In this document: piece after piece, positions 7,715 through 16,738 of the stretch
How positions within the stretch are numbered: position 1 is the first letter of the stretch
Layout of the letters: every line of letters starts with the position of its first letter
DNA from: an uncultured Clostridium sp.
Lineage (GTDB): Bacteria; Bacillota; Clostridia; Lachnospirales; Lachnospiraceae
Assembly: GCA_934438135.1 (NCBI GenBank)
Contig: CAKSBP010000006.1
Span: forward strand, 32,915 to 96,914
Direction of reading: 5' to 3'
Length of the DNA: 64,000 bases
Translations under genes and position numbers: made by a program
The notes under the pieces: model-generated
Told to the model about the DNA's origin: nothing
Databases searched by the model: none
What the model saw: the letters and a program-made list of their open reading frames with translations, nothing else

Positions 7715-8219
7715 CGTATTAATTTCAGAAGAGAAAGTGGAAGAGAAAATCAGAAGTCTTGCAGAAGAGATCAGTAAAGATTACGAAGGAAAAACCGTAC
7801 ATTTAATTTGTGTGTTAAAAGGCAGTATATTTTTTACCTGCGAACTGGCAAAGAGACTTTCTATTCCAGTAACGCTTGATTTTATGTCTGTATCAAGCTA
7901 TGGGAATCAGACAGAAAGCTCTGGAAGAGTGAAGATCGTAAAGGATTTGGATGAAACACTGGAAGGAAAAGATGTTATCATAATAGAAGACATCATTGAC
8001 TCTGGAAGAACGCTTAGTTATCTGATGGCTATGCTGAAAGCGAGAAATCCAAAGAGCCTTAAGCTTTGTACACTATTAGACAAACCGGACAGAAGAGTGA
8101 CAGATGTTGACGTTGACTATACAGGTTTTGTAATTCCGGATAAATTTGTAGTTGGATATGGACTGGATTATGCTCAAAAATATAGAAACCTTCCATATAT
8201 CGGAGTAATAGGAGAATAA
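7698..8219 (+). CDS. hpt: Hypoxanthine phosphoribosyltransferase
   Basis: A 173-residue purine salvage enzyme that joins hypoxanthine or guanine to PRPP, giving IMP or GMP. The PRPP-binding motif VIIIEDIIDSGRTL (about 93-106) and the SSYGN loop are intact, and the length is normal. The start ATG follows GGAGGAG inside the end of tilS, and ftsH follows after 13 nt. In Bacillus HprT also interacts with FtsH; whether that holds here is unknown. Confidence 0.96.
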   Translation: MEDKISVLISEEKVEEKIRSLAEEISKDYEGKTVHLICVLKGSIFFTCELAKRLSIPVTLDFMSVSSYGNQTESSGRVKIVKDLDETLEGKDVIIIEDIIDSGRTLSYLMAMLKARNPKSLKLCTLLDKPDRRVTDVDVDYTGFVIPDKFVVGYGLDYAQKYRNLPYIGVIGE

Positions 8220-8232
8220 AGGGGGTAGCAGT

Positions 8233-10068
8233 TTGAAAAAACAAATGAAAGGATTTGGTTTTTATCTTGTTGCGGCGATTATTTTAGTTGCAGCATTCTG
8301 GGCTTCAAGGAATTTTACGACGTCCAGCAGTAATTCATATAGTTATAATGATTTTAAACAGGATATTACAAAGAATCTTGGCAATATCCAAAGTATTGAT
8401 ATTTACCAGAACGAAGAAACACCATCTGGTGAAGTACGTATTACGTATATGGATGGAAACAGTAAGAAATTTAATGTCACCAGTACGATTGAGATAGAGA
8501 ATCAGCTGCGTGATCAGGGTATTGAGAATTATCATGTTAAGGATGTAAGCAAGCCGAACTGGGTGATTACAACATTACTTCCATATGTGCTTGGATTCCT
8601 GTTATTATTGTTTATGTTTTCTTTTATGATGAATCAGGCTTCCGCCGGAGGCGGTAATTCCAAAGCAATGAACTTTGGCAAGAGCCGTGCCAAGATGTCT
8701 ATCGACAATACCGGTACGACATTTGCTAATGTAGCAGGTCTTCGGGAAGAAAAGGAAGAACTTTGGGAAATCGTTGATTTCTTGAAGGATCCAAAGAAAT
8801 ACATCCAGGTTGGTGCAAGAATTCCAAAGGGTGTCTTATTAGAGGGACCTCCGGGAACTGGTAAAACATTGCTTGCAAAAGCGGTTGCTGGTGAGGCAAA
8901 GGTACCATTCTTCAGCATTTCCGGTTCTGATTTTGTGGAAATGTTTGTCGGTGTCGGTGCATCCAGAGTACGTGATTTATTTGAAGAAGCAAAGAAAAAC
9001 AGTCCATGTATCATTTTCATTGATGAAATTGATGCAGTTGCAAGACGACGTGGAACAGGTCTTGGCGGCGGTCATGATGAAAGAGAGCAGACACTGAACC
9101 AGCTGCTTGTTGAAATGGATGGTTTCGGCGTAAATCAGGGTATTATTGTAATGGCAGCTACAAATCGTGTAGATATTCTTGATCCAGCTATTTTAAGACC
9201 AGGTAGATTTGACCGTAAAGTTGTTGTTGGACGCCCAGATGTAAAAGGCAGGGAAGAAATCCTGAATGTTCATGCGAAAAACAAGCCATTATCTGAAGAT
9301 GTGGATTTAAAACAGGTTGCACAGACAACTGCCGGATTTACGGGGGCAGATCTGGAAAACCTTTTGAATGAATCAGCAATTGCTGCTGCAAAACAGGAAC
9401 GCGGTTTCATTAAAAATGAAGATATTAAGAAAGCATTTATCAAAGTAGGAATTGGTACGGAAAAGAAGAGCCGTGTGATTTCCGAAAAGGAAAAGAAGAT
9501 TACTGCATACCACGAGGCTGGTCATGCGATTTTATTCCATCTGCTTCCTGATGTCGGACCTGTTTATACAGTGTCTATTATTCCGACTGGACAGGGGGCA
9601 GCAGGTTATACAATGCCTCTTCCGGAAAAAGATGAAATGTTTAATACAAAAGGCAAGATGCTGCAGGATATTATTGTTTCCCTTGGTGGAAGAATTGCAG
9701 AAGAAATGATTTTTGATGATATCACAACAGGTGCATCACAGGATATTAAACAGGCTTCTAATCTGGCAAGAGCCATGGTAACCAAATTTGGTTTCTCACA
9801 GGAGATTGGTCTTATTAATTATGAGTACTCAGATGATGAGGTATTTATCGGACGTGATCTTGCCCATACAAAGAATTTTAGCGAGGGCGTTGCGAACCAG
9901 ATTGATGTTGAAGTTAAGAAAATTATTGATGAGTGTTATGTGAAAGCAAAAGACATTTTAGTTAAGAATGAAAATGTATTGCATAGATGTGCCGAGCTGT
10001 TAATCCAGAAGGAACGCATTGGAAAGGATGAATTTGAAGCACTATTTGTTACAAGCGACGGTGAATAA
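8233..10068 (+). CDS. ftsH: ATP-dependent zinc metalloprotease FtsH
   Basis: A 611-residue membrane-bound AAA+ protease that degrades unfolded and regulatory membrane and cytosolic proteins as a hexamer. Two transmembrane helices (about 8-25 and 112-133) flank an extracytoplasmic domain. Walker A GPPGTGKT is at 205-212, Walker B IIFIDE at 260-265, the second region of homology contains RPGRFDR, and the zinc site HEAGH lies near 428. The start is TTG at 8233, 7 nt after GGGGG; the next ATG at 8245 would lack spacing. It ends the tilS-hpt-ftsH set; the strong terminator is about 170 nt downstream. Confidence 0.97.
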   Translation: MKKQMKGFGFYLVAAIILVAAFWASRNFTTSSSNSYSYNDFKQDITKNLGNIQSIDIYQNEETPSGEVRITYMDGNSKKFNVTSTIEIENQLRDQGIENYHVKDVSKPNWVITTLLPYVLGFLLLLFMFSFMMNQASAGGGNSKAMNFGKSRAKMSIDNTGTTFANVAGLREEKEELWEIVDFLKDPKKYIQVGARIPKGVLLEGPPGTGKTLLAKAVAGEAKVPFFSISGSDFVEMFVGVGASRVRDLFEEAKKNSPCIIFIDEIDAVARRRGTGLGGGHDEREQTLNQLLVEMDGFGVNQGIIVMAATNRVDILDPAILRPGRFDRKVVVGRPDVKGREEILNVHAKNKPLSEDVDLKQVAQTTAGFTGADLENLLNESAIAAAKQERGFIKNEDIKKAFIKVGIGTEKKSRVISEKEKKITAYHEAGHAILFHLLPDVGPVYTVSIIPTGQGAAGYTMPLPEKDEMFNTKGKMLQDIIVSLGGRIAEEMIFDDITTGASQDIKQASNLARAMVTKFGFSQEIGLINYEYSDDEVFIGRDLAHTKNFSEGVANQIDVEVKKIIDECYVKAKDILVKNENVLHRCAELLIQKERIGKDEFEALFVTSDGE

Positions 10069-10235
10069 AAATTATATTTGTAAATCATTCGTAAAAACAA
10101 ACAAAAATGCTGTGGTTTTCTGATAATGTTTGTGCACACTTCTTCTGTGCTCAATGCTATAATAACAATCGTAAACCCCAATACATTATATAGTTTTTGC
10201 TACACCCCATAAGTAACAAAAATACCTTCTCCAAG

Positions 10236-10267
10236 AAAAGGACAGCTGTTCGGAAAGCTGTCCTTTT
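10236..10267 (+). terminator. Terminator after ftsH
   Basis: Stem GGACAGCT/AGCTGTCC extended by AAAA/TTTT, loop about 8 nt, ending in TTTTT. It lies within the 294-nt gap 10069-10362, which otherwise shows only AT-rich sequence and isolated TATAAT boxes (10158, 10281) without a convincing -35. Confidence 0.88.
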
Positions 10268-10362
10268 TCCTATTTTCTGATATAATATATAATAATTGAG
10301 AAGAAAAAACGGCTAAAAAAATATGAACAAAGATAAAAATAACCAGTTAAGGGAGTGCTCAG

Positions 10363-12468
10363 ATGGAACGGTTAAATGAAGAGATAAGTAAAACAGAAAA
10401 TCAATTGTATTCGACGATACAGACATCGGGATTAAACCGGATGGGACTGTTTAGTGATGGAACGGATTTATTTCGTAGCCCAAGTGAACCAAATGCGTAT
10501 GATGAAGTAACTTTGCGCATTCGCACGATAAAAGGAAACGCAGATAAGGTAACGCTGGTAACGGACCAGGAAGAAAAAGTGATGTTTTCTGCACGTTCAG
10601 ATATGTTTTTTGATTACTACGAGGCAAAGATTCAGCTGGATGATAAGAAGCTGGAGTATTATTTCAAGGTACAAAGGGGAAATGAAACCTGTATATATAA
10701 TAATTATGGAGTAATGGATCAGGATAAGAAAGAATTTCGTTTCTGTATTGAGCCTGGATTCCATACACCAGATTGGGCAAAAGGAGCTGTATTTTATCAG
10801 ATTTTTGTGGATCGCTTCTGTAATGGGGATGTAACAAATGATGTAGAAGATAATGAATATGTATACATAGGAGAACCAGTCCGAAAAGTATGTGATTGGA
10901 ACAAGATTCCGGACACCATGGGTGTAAGGGAGTTTTATGGCGGCGATTTAGCTGGTGTTTATAAGAAATTAGATTATCTGCAGGATTTGGGTGTAGATGC
11001 TATTTATCTTAATCCGATTTTTGTATCTCCATCCAATCACAAATATGATATTCAGGATTATGATTATGTAGATCCTCATTTTGGTACAATTGTTAAGAAA
11101 GAAGGAGAACTTCTGGCACCTGGTGATAAGGATAATAAGCATGCAACCAGATATATCAGCAAGGTGACGGACAAAGAGAATCTGGAGGCCAGTAATGCCT
11201 ATTTTATTAAGCTGGTAGAAGAAATTCATAGAAGAGGCATGAAAGTGATTCTGGATGGTGTATTTAACCACTGCGGTTCTTTTAATAAGTGGATGGATAG
11301 AGAACGACTGTATGAAAATCAAGAAGGTTATGAAAAGGGTGCTTTTGTTTCGGAGGATAGTCCATATCGAACTTTTTTTAAATTTAATAGTGAGGAATGG
11401 CCATATAACACCAAGTATGATGGCTGGTGGGGACATGATACACTTCCTAAATTGAATTATGAGGAATCAAAACAATTATTTGCTTATGTAATACGAATTG
11501 CAAAGAAATGGGTTTCACCTCCATTTAACGTGGATGGCTGGAGACTGGATGTGGCTGCTGATTTGGGACATTCCGGAGAATACAATCATTTCTTCTGGAA
11601 GTCATTTCGAAAGGCCGTAAAGGAAGCCAATCCAAATGCGATTATTCTGGCAGAACATTATGGCGATCCATCTTCCTGGCTGCAGGGAGACGAGTGGGAT
11701 ACTGTTATGAATTATGACGCATTTATGGAGCCAATTTCATGGTTTTTAACAGGTGTGGAAAAACACAGCGATGAATACCGGGATGACCTGTATGGTAATT
11801 CTGAGAGCTTTATCGGGTCGATGAATTATCATATGACGAAGTTTAACATACAGTCTTTACAGACATCCATGAATGAGTTATCAAATCATGACCATTCCAG
11901 ATTTTTAAGCCGTACCAATCATAGGGTCGGAAGAATTGCAACAGTAGGTGCCCAAGCTGCAGAACAGGGAATAAATAAAGGAATTATGCGGGAAGCAGTT
12001 GTGATGCAGATGACCTGGCCTGGTGCACCAACGATTTATTATGGAGACGAAGCGGGGGTCTGTGGCTGGACCGATCCGGATAATAGACGTGCGTATCCTT
12101 GGGGCCGAGAGGATAAGGATTTAATTAAACTGCACAAGGAATTGATTCGTATCCATAAAGATTACAAGGCTTTAAAACGTGGTTCTTTGATTTTCCTCGC
12201 TGGTGACAGACAGTTTATCAGTTATGGCCGTTTTGATGAAGAGGAACATTTTATCGTGGCAGTAAATAACAATAACAGTCAGAAGTACGTAGAGATTCCA
12301 GTCTGGAGACTTGGTGTTGCTGATAATGACGTGCTGGCAAGCCTGTTAACGACAAATATGAATGGATTTACGTTGAAAGCAGACTTATATCACAGTGAAA
12401 ATGGAATTTTGAAAATGACGCTGCAACCGTTTTCAGCGGTGATTTTGAAGGATTTAAAGAATCGGTAA
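10363..12468 (+). CDS. GH13-family alpha-glucan hydrolase (neopullulanase/cyclomaltodextrinase-like)
   Basis: A 701-residue glycoside hydrolase without signal peptide, so probably cytoplasmic. Residues 45-120 look like the CBM34-type N-domain of neopullulanases. The barrel carries the GH13 regions: DGVFNHCG (about 298-305), GWRLDVAA with nucleophile Asp396, ILAEHYGD with acid/base Glu431, and LSNHDHSR with Asp510. It should cut alpha-1,4 (possibly alpha-1,6) links in imported maltodextrins. The exact subfamily cannot be fixed by eye. The start ATG follows AGGGAG; it appears to be a single-gene unit with no transporter beside it. Confidence 0.88.
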   Translation: MERLNEEISKTENQLYSTIQTSGLNRMGLFSDGTDLFRSPSEPNAYDEVTLRIRTIKGNADKVTLVTDQEEKVMFSARSDMFFDYYEAKIQLDDKKLEYYFKVQRGNETCIYNNYGVMDQDKKEFRFCIEPGFHTPDWAKGAVFYQIFVDRFCNGDVTNDVEDNEYVYIGEPVRKVCDWNKIPDTMGVREFYGGDLAGVYKKLDYLQDLGVDAIYLNPIFVSPSNHKYDIQDYDYVDPHFGTIVKKEGELLAPGDKDNKHATRYISKVTDKENLEASNAYFIKLVEEIHRRGMKVILDGVFNHCGSFNKWMDRERLYENQEGYEKGAFVSEDSPYRTFFKFNSEEWPYNTKYDGWWGHDTLPKLNYEESKQLFAYVIRIAKKWVSPPFNVDGWRLDVAADLGHSGEYNHFFWKSFRKAVKEANPNAIILAEHYGDPSSWLQGDEWDTVMNYDAFMEPISWFLTGVEKHSDEYRDDLYGNSESFIGSMNYHMTKFNIQSLQTSMNELSNHDHSRFLSRTNHRVGRIATVGAQAAEQGINKGIMREAVVMQMTWPGAPTIYYGDEAGVCGWTDPDNRRAYPWGREDKDLIKLHKELIRIHKDYKALKRGSLIFLAGDRQFISYGRFDEEEHFIVAVNNNNSQKYVEIPVWRLGVADNDVLASLLTTNMNGFTLKADLYHSENGILKMTLQPFSAVILKDLKNR

Positions 12469-12663
12469 AAACATGTGGTGGGTGGAAAATACGGACCAGA
12501 TATATTGCATTGCAAGTTTATTGAAAGGTTGGTATTCTGCATGCAGTATAAAAAGGTTTGTTTATTTTCCTTTTTGTCACCATATATTTCCTTCACATAT
12601 ATGTTGCTTTTCTTTAGAAAATAGATTTAAATTGTGTTTTGGTTAAAAAATTTTAAAATAGTA

Positions 12664-12691
12664 TTGACCTTTGGTCGAAATGTGATATAAT
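12664..12691 (+). promoter_or_regulatory. Sigma-A promoter of the tRNA-Tyr/Leu unit
   Basis: TTGACC (12664-12669) and TATAAT (12686-12691) with a 16-bp spacer, 22 nt before tRNA-Tyr. The rest of the gap 12469-12660 shows nothing clear. Confidence 0.8.
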
Positions 12692-12713
12692 ATATTCTCG
12701 TCAGGACACATAT

Positions 12714-12795
12714 GGATGGATTCCCGAGTGGCCAAAGGGGGCAGACTGTAAATCTGTTAGCAACGCTTTCGAAGGTTCGAATCCTTCTCCATCCA
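12714..12795 (+). tRNA. tRNA-Tyr (GTA)
   Basis: An 82-nt class II tRNA with long variable arm. Acceptor GGATGGA/TCCATCC, anticodon arm CAGA-CTGTAAA-TCTG with GTA, T loop GGTTCGAATCC. It lies 3 nt before tRNA-Leu. Confidence 0.95.
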
Positions 12796-12798
12796 TCA

Positions 12799-12885
12799 GC
12801 CGGCGTGGCGGAACTGGCAGACGCACAGGACTTAAAATCCTGCGGGACTTATACTCCCGTACCGGTTCGATTCCGGTCGCCGGCA
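12799..12885 (+). tRNA. tRNA-Leu (TAA)
   Basis: An 87-nt class II tRNA. Acceptor GCCGGCG/CGCCGGC, anticodon arm CAGGA-CTTAAAA-TCCTG with TAA, long variable arm, T loop GGTTCGATTCC. It is transcribed with tRNA-Tyr and followed by a terminator. Confidence 0.95.
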
Positions 12886-12891
12886 GTTGTG

Positions 12892-12928
12892 AAAAAACTC
12901 TAAGCATGATAAATGTTTAGAGTTTTTT
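12892..12928 (+). terminator. Terminator after tRNA-Leu
   Basis: Stem AAAAAACTCTAA/TTTAGAGTTTTTT with a 12-nt loop, ending in a T tract. Confidence 0.88.
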
Positions 12929-13035
12929 GCTGTATCTAAACAATAAAATTACACTGGTATTAAAATCAGACAAAGACATCGATGGCAAATCTTATTTTGT
13001 ATGCTTCATAAAATAAAAAAACTACAAATTAATAC

Positions 13036-13064
13036 TTGACAAAATAATCACAAAAAGGTAGAAT
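13036..13064 (+). promoter_or_regulatory. Sigma-A promoter of tRNA-Phe
   Basis: Perfect TTGACA (13036-13041) and TAGAAT (13059-13064) with 17-bp spacing; the tRNA starts 59 nt later. Confidence 0.75.
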
Positions 13065-13122
13065 ATACACTGTTGTTAGTCCTTTTTGAACAAAACAATT
13101 TAAAATTATACATTGTATAAAT

Positions 13123-13195
13123 GCCCAGATAGCTCAGTCGGTAGAGCAGGGGACTGAAAATCCCCGTGTCACTGGTTCGATTCCGGTTCTGGGCA
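13123..13195 (+). tRNA. tRNA-Phe (GAA)
   Basis: A 73-nt cloverleaf. Acceptor GCCCAGA/TCTGGGC, D arm GCTC/GAGC, anticodon arm GGGGA-CTGAAAA-TCCCC with GAA, T loop GGTTCGATTCC. Confidence 0.95.
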
Positions 13196-13207
13196 TTACT
13201 TATGAAG

Positions 13208-13236
13208 AAACGCCGCATGAAAAATGCGGCGTTTGT
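13208..13236 (+). terminator. Terminator after tRNA-Phe
   Basis: Eleven-bp perfect stem AAACGCCGCAT/ATGCGGCGTTT with a GAAAA loop, followed by a T-rich tail. Confidence 0.88.
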
Positions 13237-13290
13237 TTGTTGTATGAGAAATTAAAAAAATTCTATGTTAACAAAATAAAGGAGACAACT

Positions 13291-15054
13291 ATGAAAATAC
13301 TTTTAGCAGCAATGAATGCAAAATATATTCATTCCAATCTGGCTGTTTATGAATTGAGCTCTTATGCTAGAGAGTATAAGGAACACATTGAACTGGCAGA
13401 ATATACAATTAACAATCAACTAGAATTTATTTTAAGTGATATTTATAAAAGAAAGCCAGATGTACTGGCATTATCCTGTTATATCTGGAATATAGGAATG
13501 ATTGATGAACTGCTGGCGGAGTTTCGAAAGATTATGCCAGATACTCCAGTATGGCTGGGAGGTCCGGAGGTTTCATATGATTTAACAACTGGAATGCTGA
13601 CCAAAGACTACGTGGACGGTATTATGATTGGAGAAGGTGAGAAAACCTTTCTGGAGCTTACAAGACATTATGTAGATGGAGACATTGCTTTAAATGAGAT
13701 CAAGGGCATTGCATATAAGTGGAATGGAGAAATTTTAGTGAATGCATATCGTGAGGCTATGGATTTAAGTGAAGTTCCATTTCCATATGATGATTTGGAG
13801 AAGTTTAAAAATAAAATTATTTACTATGAGACAAGCCGTGGTTGTCCATATTCATGCAGCTACTGTCTTTCTTCTATAGAAAGAGGCGTTCGTCTTAGAA
13901 ATATTGATTTAGTAAAGAGAGAATTACAATTTTTCTTAGACCATAATGTCCCGCAGGTTAAATTTATCGATCGTACTTTTAATTGTAACCATAATCATGC
14001 GATGACGATTTGGACGTATATTCATGAGCATGATAATGGAATTACGAATTTCCATTTTGAAATTTCAGCGGATATTTTACGGGACGATGAAATTGAACTT
14101 CTCAATAAAATGCGCCCAGGGCTGGTTCAGCTGGAAATCGGCGTGCAGTCTACAAATGTTGATACGATTCATGCCATCAACCGGAAGATGGATTTTCAGG
14201 TACTGACAGATAAGGTAAATGCGGTTCAACGTGCAAAGAATATCCATCAGCATTTAGATTTAATTGCAGGGCTTCCTTATGAGGATTATAACAGCTTTGC
14301 CAACTCCTTTAATGATGTGTATGACCTTCGGCCAAATCAGCTTCAGTTGGGCTTTTTGAAAGTGTTAAAAGGCTCCCCGATTTTTGCGGAGGCACAGAAA
14401 GGAACGATTATTTACAGACAGTCGGCACCTTATGAAGTATTATGTACAAAATGGCTTCCATTTGATGATGTGCTTCGTTTGAAACAGGTGGAAGAAATGA
14501 CGGAAGTTTACTATAACAGCGGACAGTTTGAATATTCCATTCGTTTCCTGGAACATTTCTTTGAAGGTCCGTTTTATCTCTATCAGACACTTGGAGAGTA
14601 TTATGAAGTAAATGGTCTGTTTGGATTAAATCATAACCGAATGGCACGATATCAGATCCTTGCAGATTTCCTGCAGAGTTTCTTAAAAGACAAGGAAAAT
14701 GCCGGGGAGGTGATGGAAGCGTTTGAAGAAATCCTGCTATTTGACTTGTATTTCCGGGAAAATTTAAAGAGCCGTCCTGCTTTTGCAAAGGACTACGGAA
14801 TTCATAAAAAATTATACCGTAAGCTTTATGATGACCAAGAGTGGACAAGGAATAATCTGAAAGGATATGAAGACTATTCTTCCAAGGTTCTGGGAAGAAT
14901 AACTCATGCAGAATATTTTTCAGTGGATGTAGAGAAAACTGCACTGAGTGGAATGATTGTAAAGGAACCAAATGTTGTTGTATTTGATTATAAGAACAGA
15001 GATGTACTAAATCATCAGGCTGGTACCATAAAAGTACCGTATATTAACGAATAG
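13291..15054 (+). CDS. B12-binding radical SAM protein (DUF4080-like), substrate unknown
   Basis: A 587-residue protein. Residues 1-140 resemble a cobalamin-binding Rossmann domain (MKILLAAMNAKYIHSNLAVY, later WLGGPEVSYD). The radical SAM core follows, with the cluster motif CPYSCSYC near residue 185 and the LVQLEIGVQS strand. The C-terminal 200 residues fit the DUF4080 region. Such proteins are common in clostridia; the reaction is not known (methylation or other radical chemistry are guesses). I chose ATG 13291, preceded by AAAGGAG at 9 nt, instead of a TTG at 13237 that lies beside the tRNA terminator. It is followed by nth after 13 nt. Confidence 0.85.
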   Translation: MKILLAAMNAKYIHSNLAVYELSSYAREYKEHIELAEYTINNQLEFILSDIYKRKPDVLALSCYIWNIGMIDELLAEFRKIMPDTPVWLGGPEVSYDLTTGMLTKDYVDGIMIGEGEKTFLELTRHYVDGDIALNEIKGIAYKWNGEILVNAYREAMDLSEVPFPYDDLEKFKNKIIYYETSRGCPYSCSYCLSSIERGVRLRNIDLVKRELQFFLDHNVPQVKFIDRTFNCNHNHAMTIWTYIHEHDNGITNFHFEISADILRDDEIELLNKMRPGLVQLEIGVQSTNVDTIHAINRKMDFQVLTDKVNAVQRAKNIHQHLDLIAGLPYEDYNSFANSFNDVYDLRPNQLQLGFLKVLKGSPIFAEAQKGTIIYRQSAPYEVLCTKWLPFDDVLRLKQVEEMTEVYYNSGQFEYSIRFLEHFFEGPFYLYQTLGEYYEVNGLFGLNHNRMARYQILADFLQSFLKDKENAGEVMEAFEEILLFDLYFRENLKSRPAFAKDYGIHKKLYRKLYDDQEWTRNNLKGYEDYSSKVLGRITHAEYFSVDVEKTALSGMIVKEPNVVVFDYKNRDVLNHQAGTIKVPYINE

Positions 15055-15067
15055 AAGAGGTGCAGGT

Positions 15068-15730
15068 TTGGCAAGAAGAATTACGAAAAAAGAAAGAGAA
15101 CGGGTACAGGCAATTCTTGATTTGATGGATGAGCATTATACAACGGAATATAAGTGCTATTTGAACCATGAAAATGCAGAGCAGCTTTTGATTGCAACAA
15201 TGCTGAGTGCTCAGTGTACTGACGCAAGAGTAAATATTGTAACAAAGGATTTGTTTCAAAAGTATAAGTCTATAGAGGATTTTGCCAATGCTGATTTAAA
15301 GGAGCTGGAGCAGGATATTCATTCCACTGGATTTTACAAGAATAAGGCGAAAAATATTATTGCCTGTGCAAATGAACTGGTAGAGAAATATAATGGCAAG
15401 GTGCCACGGGAATTAGAACAGCTGACAGCTCTTCCGGGGGTTGGAAGAAAGACTGCAAATGTAATCCGAGGCAATATTTTTAATGAACCAAGTATTGTTG
15501 TAGATACGCATGTTATGAGGATATCAAAGAAGCTGGGGCTGACAAAAGAAAGCGATCCGGTGAAAATTGAGTTTGATTTGATGGATATTCTTCCTAAGGA
15601 GCATTGGATTCTTTATAATATTCAGGTGATTGCCCACGGAAGAAGCATTTGTCCGGCAAGAAAACCTCAGTGTGAAGAGTGTTTTCTGAAAGATTTGTGC
15701 AAGGAAAACATCAAAAATAGAAAAAAATGA
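15068..15730 (+). CDS. nth: Endonuclease III (DNA glycosylase/AP lyase)
   Basis: A 220-residue base-excision repair enzyme for oxidised pyrimidines. The helix-hairpin-helix LPGVGRKTANVI (about 123-134) is followed by the catalytic Asp in VDTHVMRISKKLGL. The catalytic Lys region LSAQCTD appears about residue 46-52. The [4Fe-4S] cluster cysteines are present as CPARKPQCEECFLKDLC (spacing C-X6-C-X2-C-X5-C). The start is TTG at 15068 after AGAGGTG. It forms a two-gene unit with the radical SAM gene. Confidence 0.95.
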   Translation: MARRITKKERERVQAILDLMDEHYTTEYKCYLNHENAEQLLIATMLSAQCTDARVNIVTKDLFQKYKSIEDFANADLKELEQDIHSTGFYKNKAKNIIACANELVEKYNGKVPRELEQLTALPGVGRKTANVIRGNIFNEPSIVVDTHVMRISKKLGLTKESDPVKIEFDLMDILPKEHWILYNIQVIAHGRSICPARKPQCEECFLKDLCKENIKNRKK

Positions 15731-15738
15731 AAAAAATA

Positions 15739-15780
15739 AATGCGGGTCCGGCAAGCCTAAAAAGGACTTGCCACCCGCAT
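15739..15780 (-). terminator. Terminator for the minus-strand gene 15810-16412, perhaps bidirectional
   Basis: Long imperfect hairpin ATGCGGGT..GGCAAG / CTTGCC..ACCCGCAT. On the minus strand it is followed by a T-rich run (the plus strand shows AAAAAAATGAAAAAAATAA before it). It may also stop nth transcripts. Confidence 0.75.
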
Positions 15781-15809
15781 GGAAATAGCATAAAATAGAA
15801 AAGCAGATT

Positions 15810-16412
15810 TTAGTATTTTTTCAGGGCATCAAGGATAGAGTTTTTTAATATAGTATTCAAGGTTTCTGCTGCTTTTATCAGCCCTTGGATTTTCTCAGAG
15901 TGACCGGTTTCAGAATAGATTCTGGCAAGTAAAAGATACGTATTTCGGACATCTGATTTACACTGAATACTGAACTCAAGAACGGTTCTTGCATCGTCCG
16001 AAAAGCCGTTATCATAGAGGTATTGTCCCCATTGATTGAGGTTCCGGACGAGTAGGGTAAAGTTTCCGTCATATTCGGAGAGTTTATCAATATTTGGAGC
16101 ACCATATTTTAACTTTAAATCTGTATTACTAATCCCAGTCAGGTTTACGATCTGCTTTCCGGCAAGTTCACGGACAGCATTTTGAATCAGCTGGAGGGAT
16201 TCGTCCTTGGTTTCCCGGAAGGGAAGACGTTCAAGAGGAATCTGAATATAGTTCAGCTGGGATAAATCAGCCCGTCTGGTTGTATTTGCTTCTCGTTCCT
16301 TCCTCCAGAAGGCTTCGGTGGCTTGTTTATCCAGGCGTGTGGCTTGGCTTCTTTTATATTGAAAAATAAGAAACCAGATAATGATAATGAGTGTAAGTGA
16401 AAAAAGTTTCAT
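15810..16412 (-). CDS. Membrane-anchored protein with TPR-like tail, unknown function
   Basis: A 200-residue protein I cannot assign. Residues 1-17 are one transmembrane helix (MKLFSLTLIIIIWFLIF) followed by basic residues, so the rest is either cytoplasmic or, if the helix acts as signal anchor, outside. The C-terminal half (about 125-195) has helical hairpins with the TPR rhythm (ARTVLEFSIQCKSDVRNTYLLLARIY). It is a single gene on the minus strand, AAAGG 11 nt before the ATG, convergent with nth and divergent from the microprotein gene at 16460. Confidence 0.7.
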   Translation of the reverse strand: MKLFSLTLIIIIWFLIFQYKRSQATRLDKQATEAFWRKEREANTTRRADLSQLNYIQIPLERLPFRETKDESLQLIQNAVRELAGKQIVNLTGISNTDLKLKYGAPNIDKLSEYDGNFTLLVRNLNQWGQYLYDNGFSDDARTVLEFSIQCKSDVRNTYLLLARIYSETGHSEKIQGLIKAAETLNTILKNSILDALKKY

Positions 16413-16459
16413 GACTGCACAACCTTTCTATGTCTTTAATAAAAAGAGGTGAATTAATT

Positions 16460-16558
16460 ATGATGAGTAAAAAGACAATTAAAATTATTTCTGCGATTAT
16501 CGCGATTGTATTAGTGCTGGCAATGATCGTGCCATCTATTGTTTATGCATTGACCTAG
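16460..16558 (+). CDS. 32-residue single-pass membrane microprotein
   Basis: A short gene with start ATG at 16460 (a second ATG at 16463) and stop TAG at 16556. The peptide begins MMSKKTIK and is followed by a hydrophobic helix rich in Ile, Ala, Val and Leu (about residues 9-29), ending VYALT. A good ribosome site AGAGGTGA precedes it by 7 nt, and a terminator hairpin starts right at its stop. These flanks make it more than a chance open frame. Possible roles are a membrane-complex modulator or a toxin-like peptide; no antitoxin RNA was identified. Confidence 0.65.
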   Translation: MMSKKTIKIISAIIAIVLVLAMIVPSIVYALT

Positions 16559-16581
16559 GAAACGGACAACTCCGTTTCTTT
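16559..16581 (+). terminator. Terminator after the microprotein gene
   Basis: Eight-bp stem GAAACGGA/TCCGTTTC, loop CAAC, tail TTTC. Confidence 0.7.
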
Positions 16582-16674
16582 CGATTTTCCATCCATGCAT
16601 ACATAATTCATGTATTGGATTTATAGTTAGACTATACCGAATGCAGGGAAAAAAGTCAAACACTGAAATTAGGG

Positions 16675-16702
16675 TTGATATTATGGAAAGTTATGATAAA
16701 AT
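16675..16702 (+). promoter_or_regulatory. Sigma-A-like promoter of the vanW-family gene
   Basis: TTGATA (16675-16680) and TAAAAT (16697-16702) with a 16-bp spacer, 36 nt before the start codon. Confidence 0.6.
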
Positions 16703-16738
16703 GAAACGTAAGTTAAATGTGCGAAAAGGGGATTAAAA

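Noticed and set aside
12701..12907. Open frames on both strands across the tRNA-Tyr/Leu genes (one reads like GFEPSK...)
   Set aside because: Well-known false proteins that arise from translating tRNA genes.
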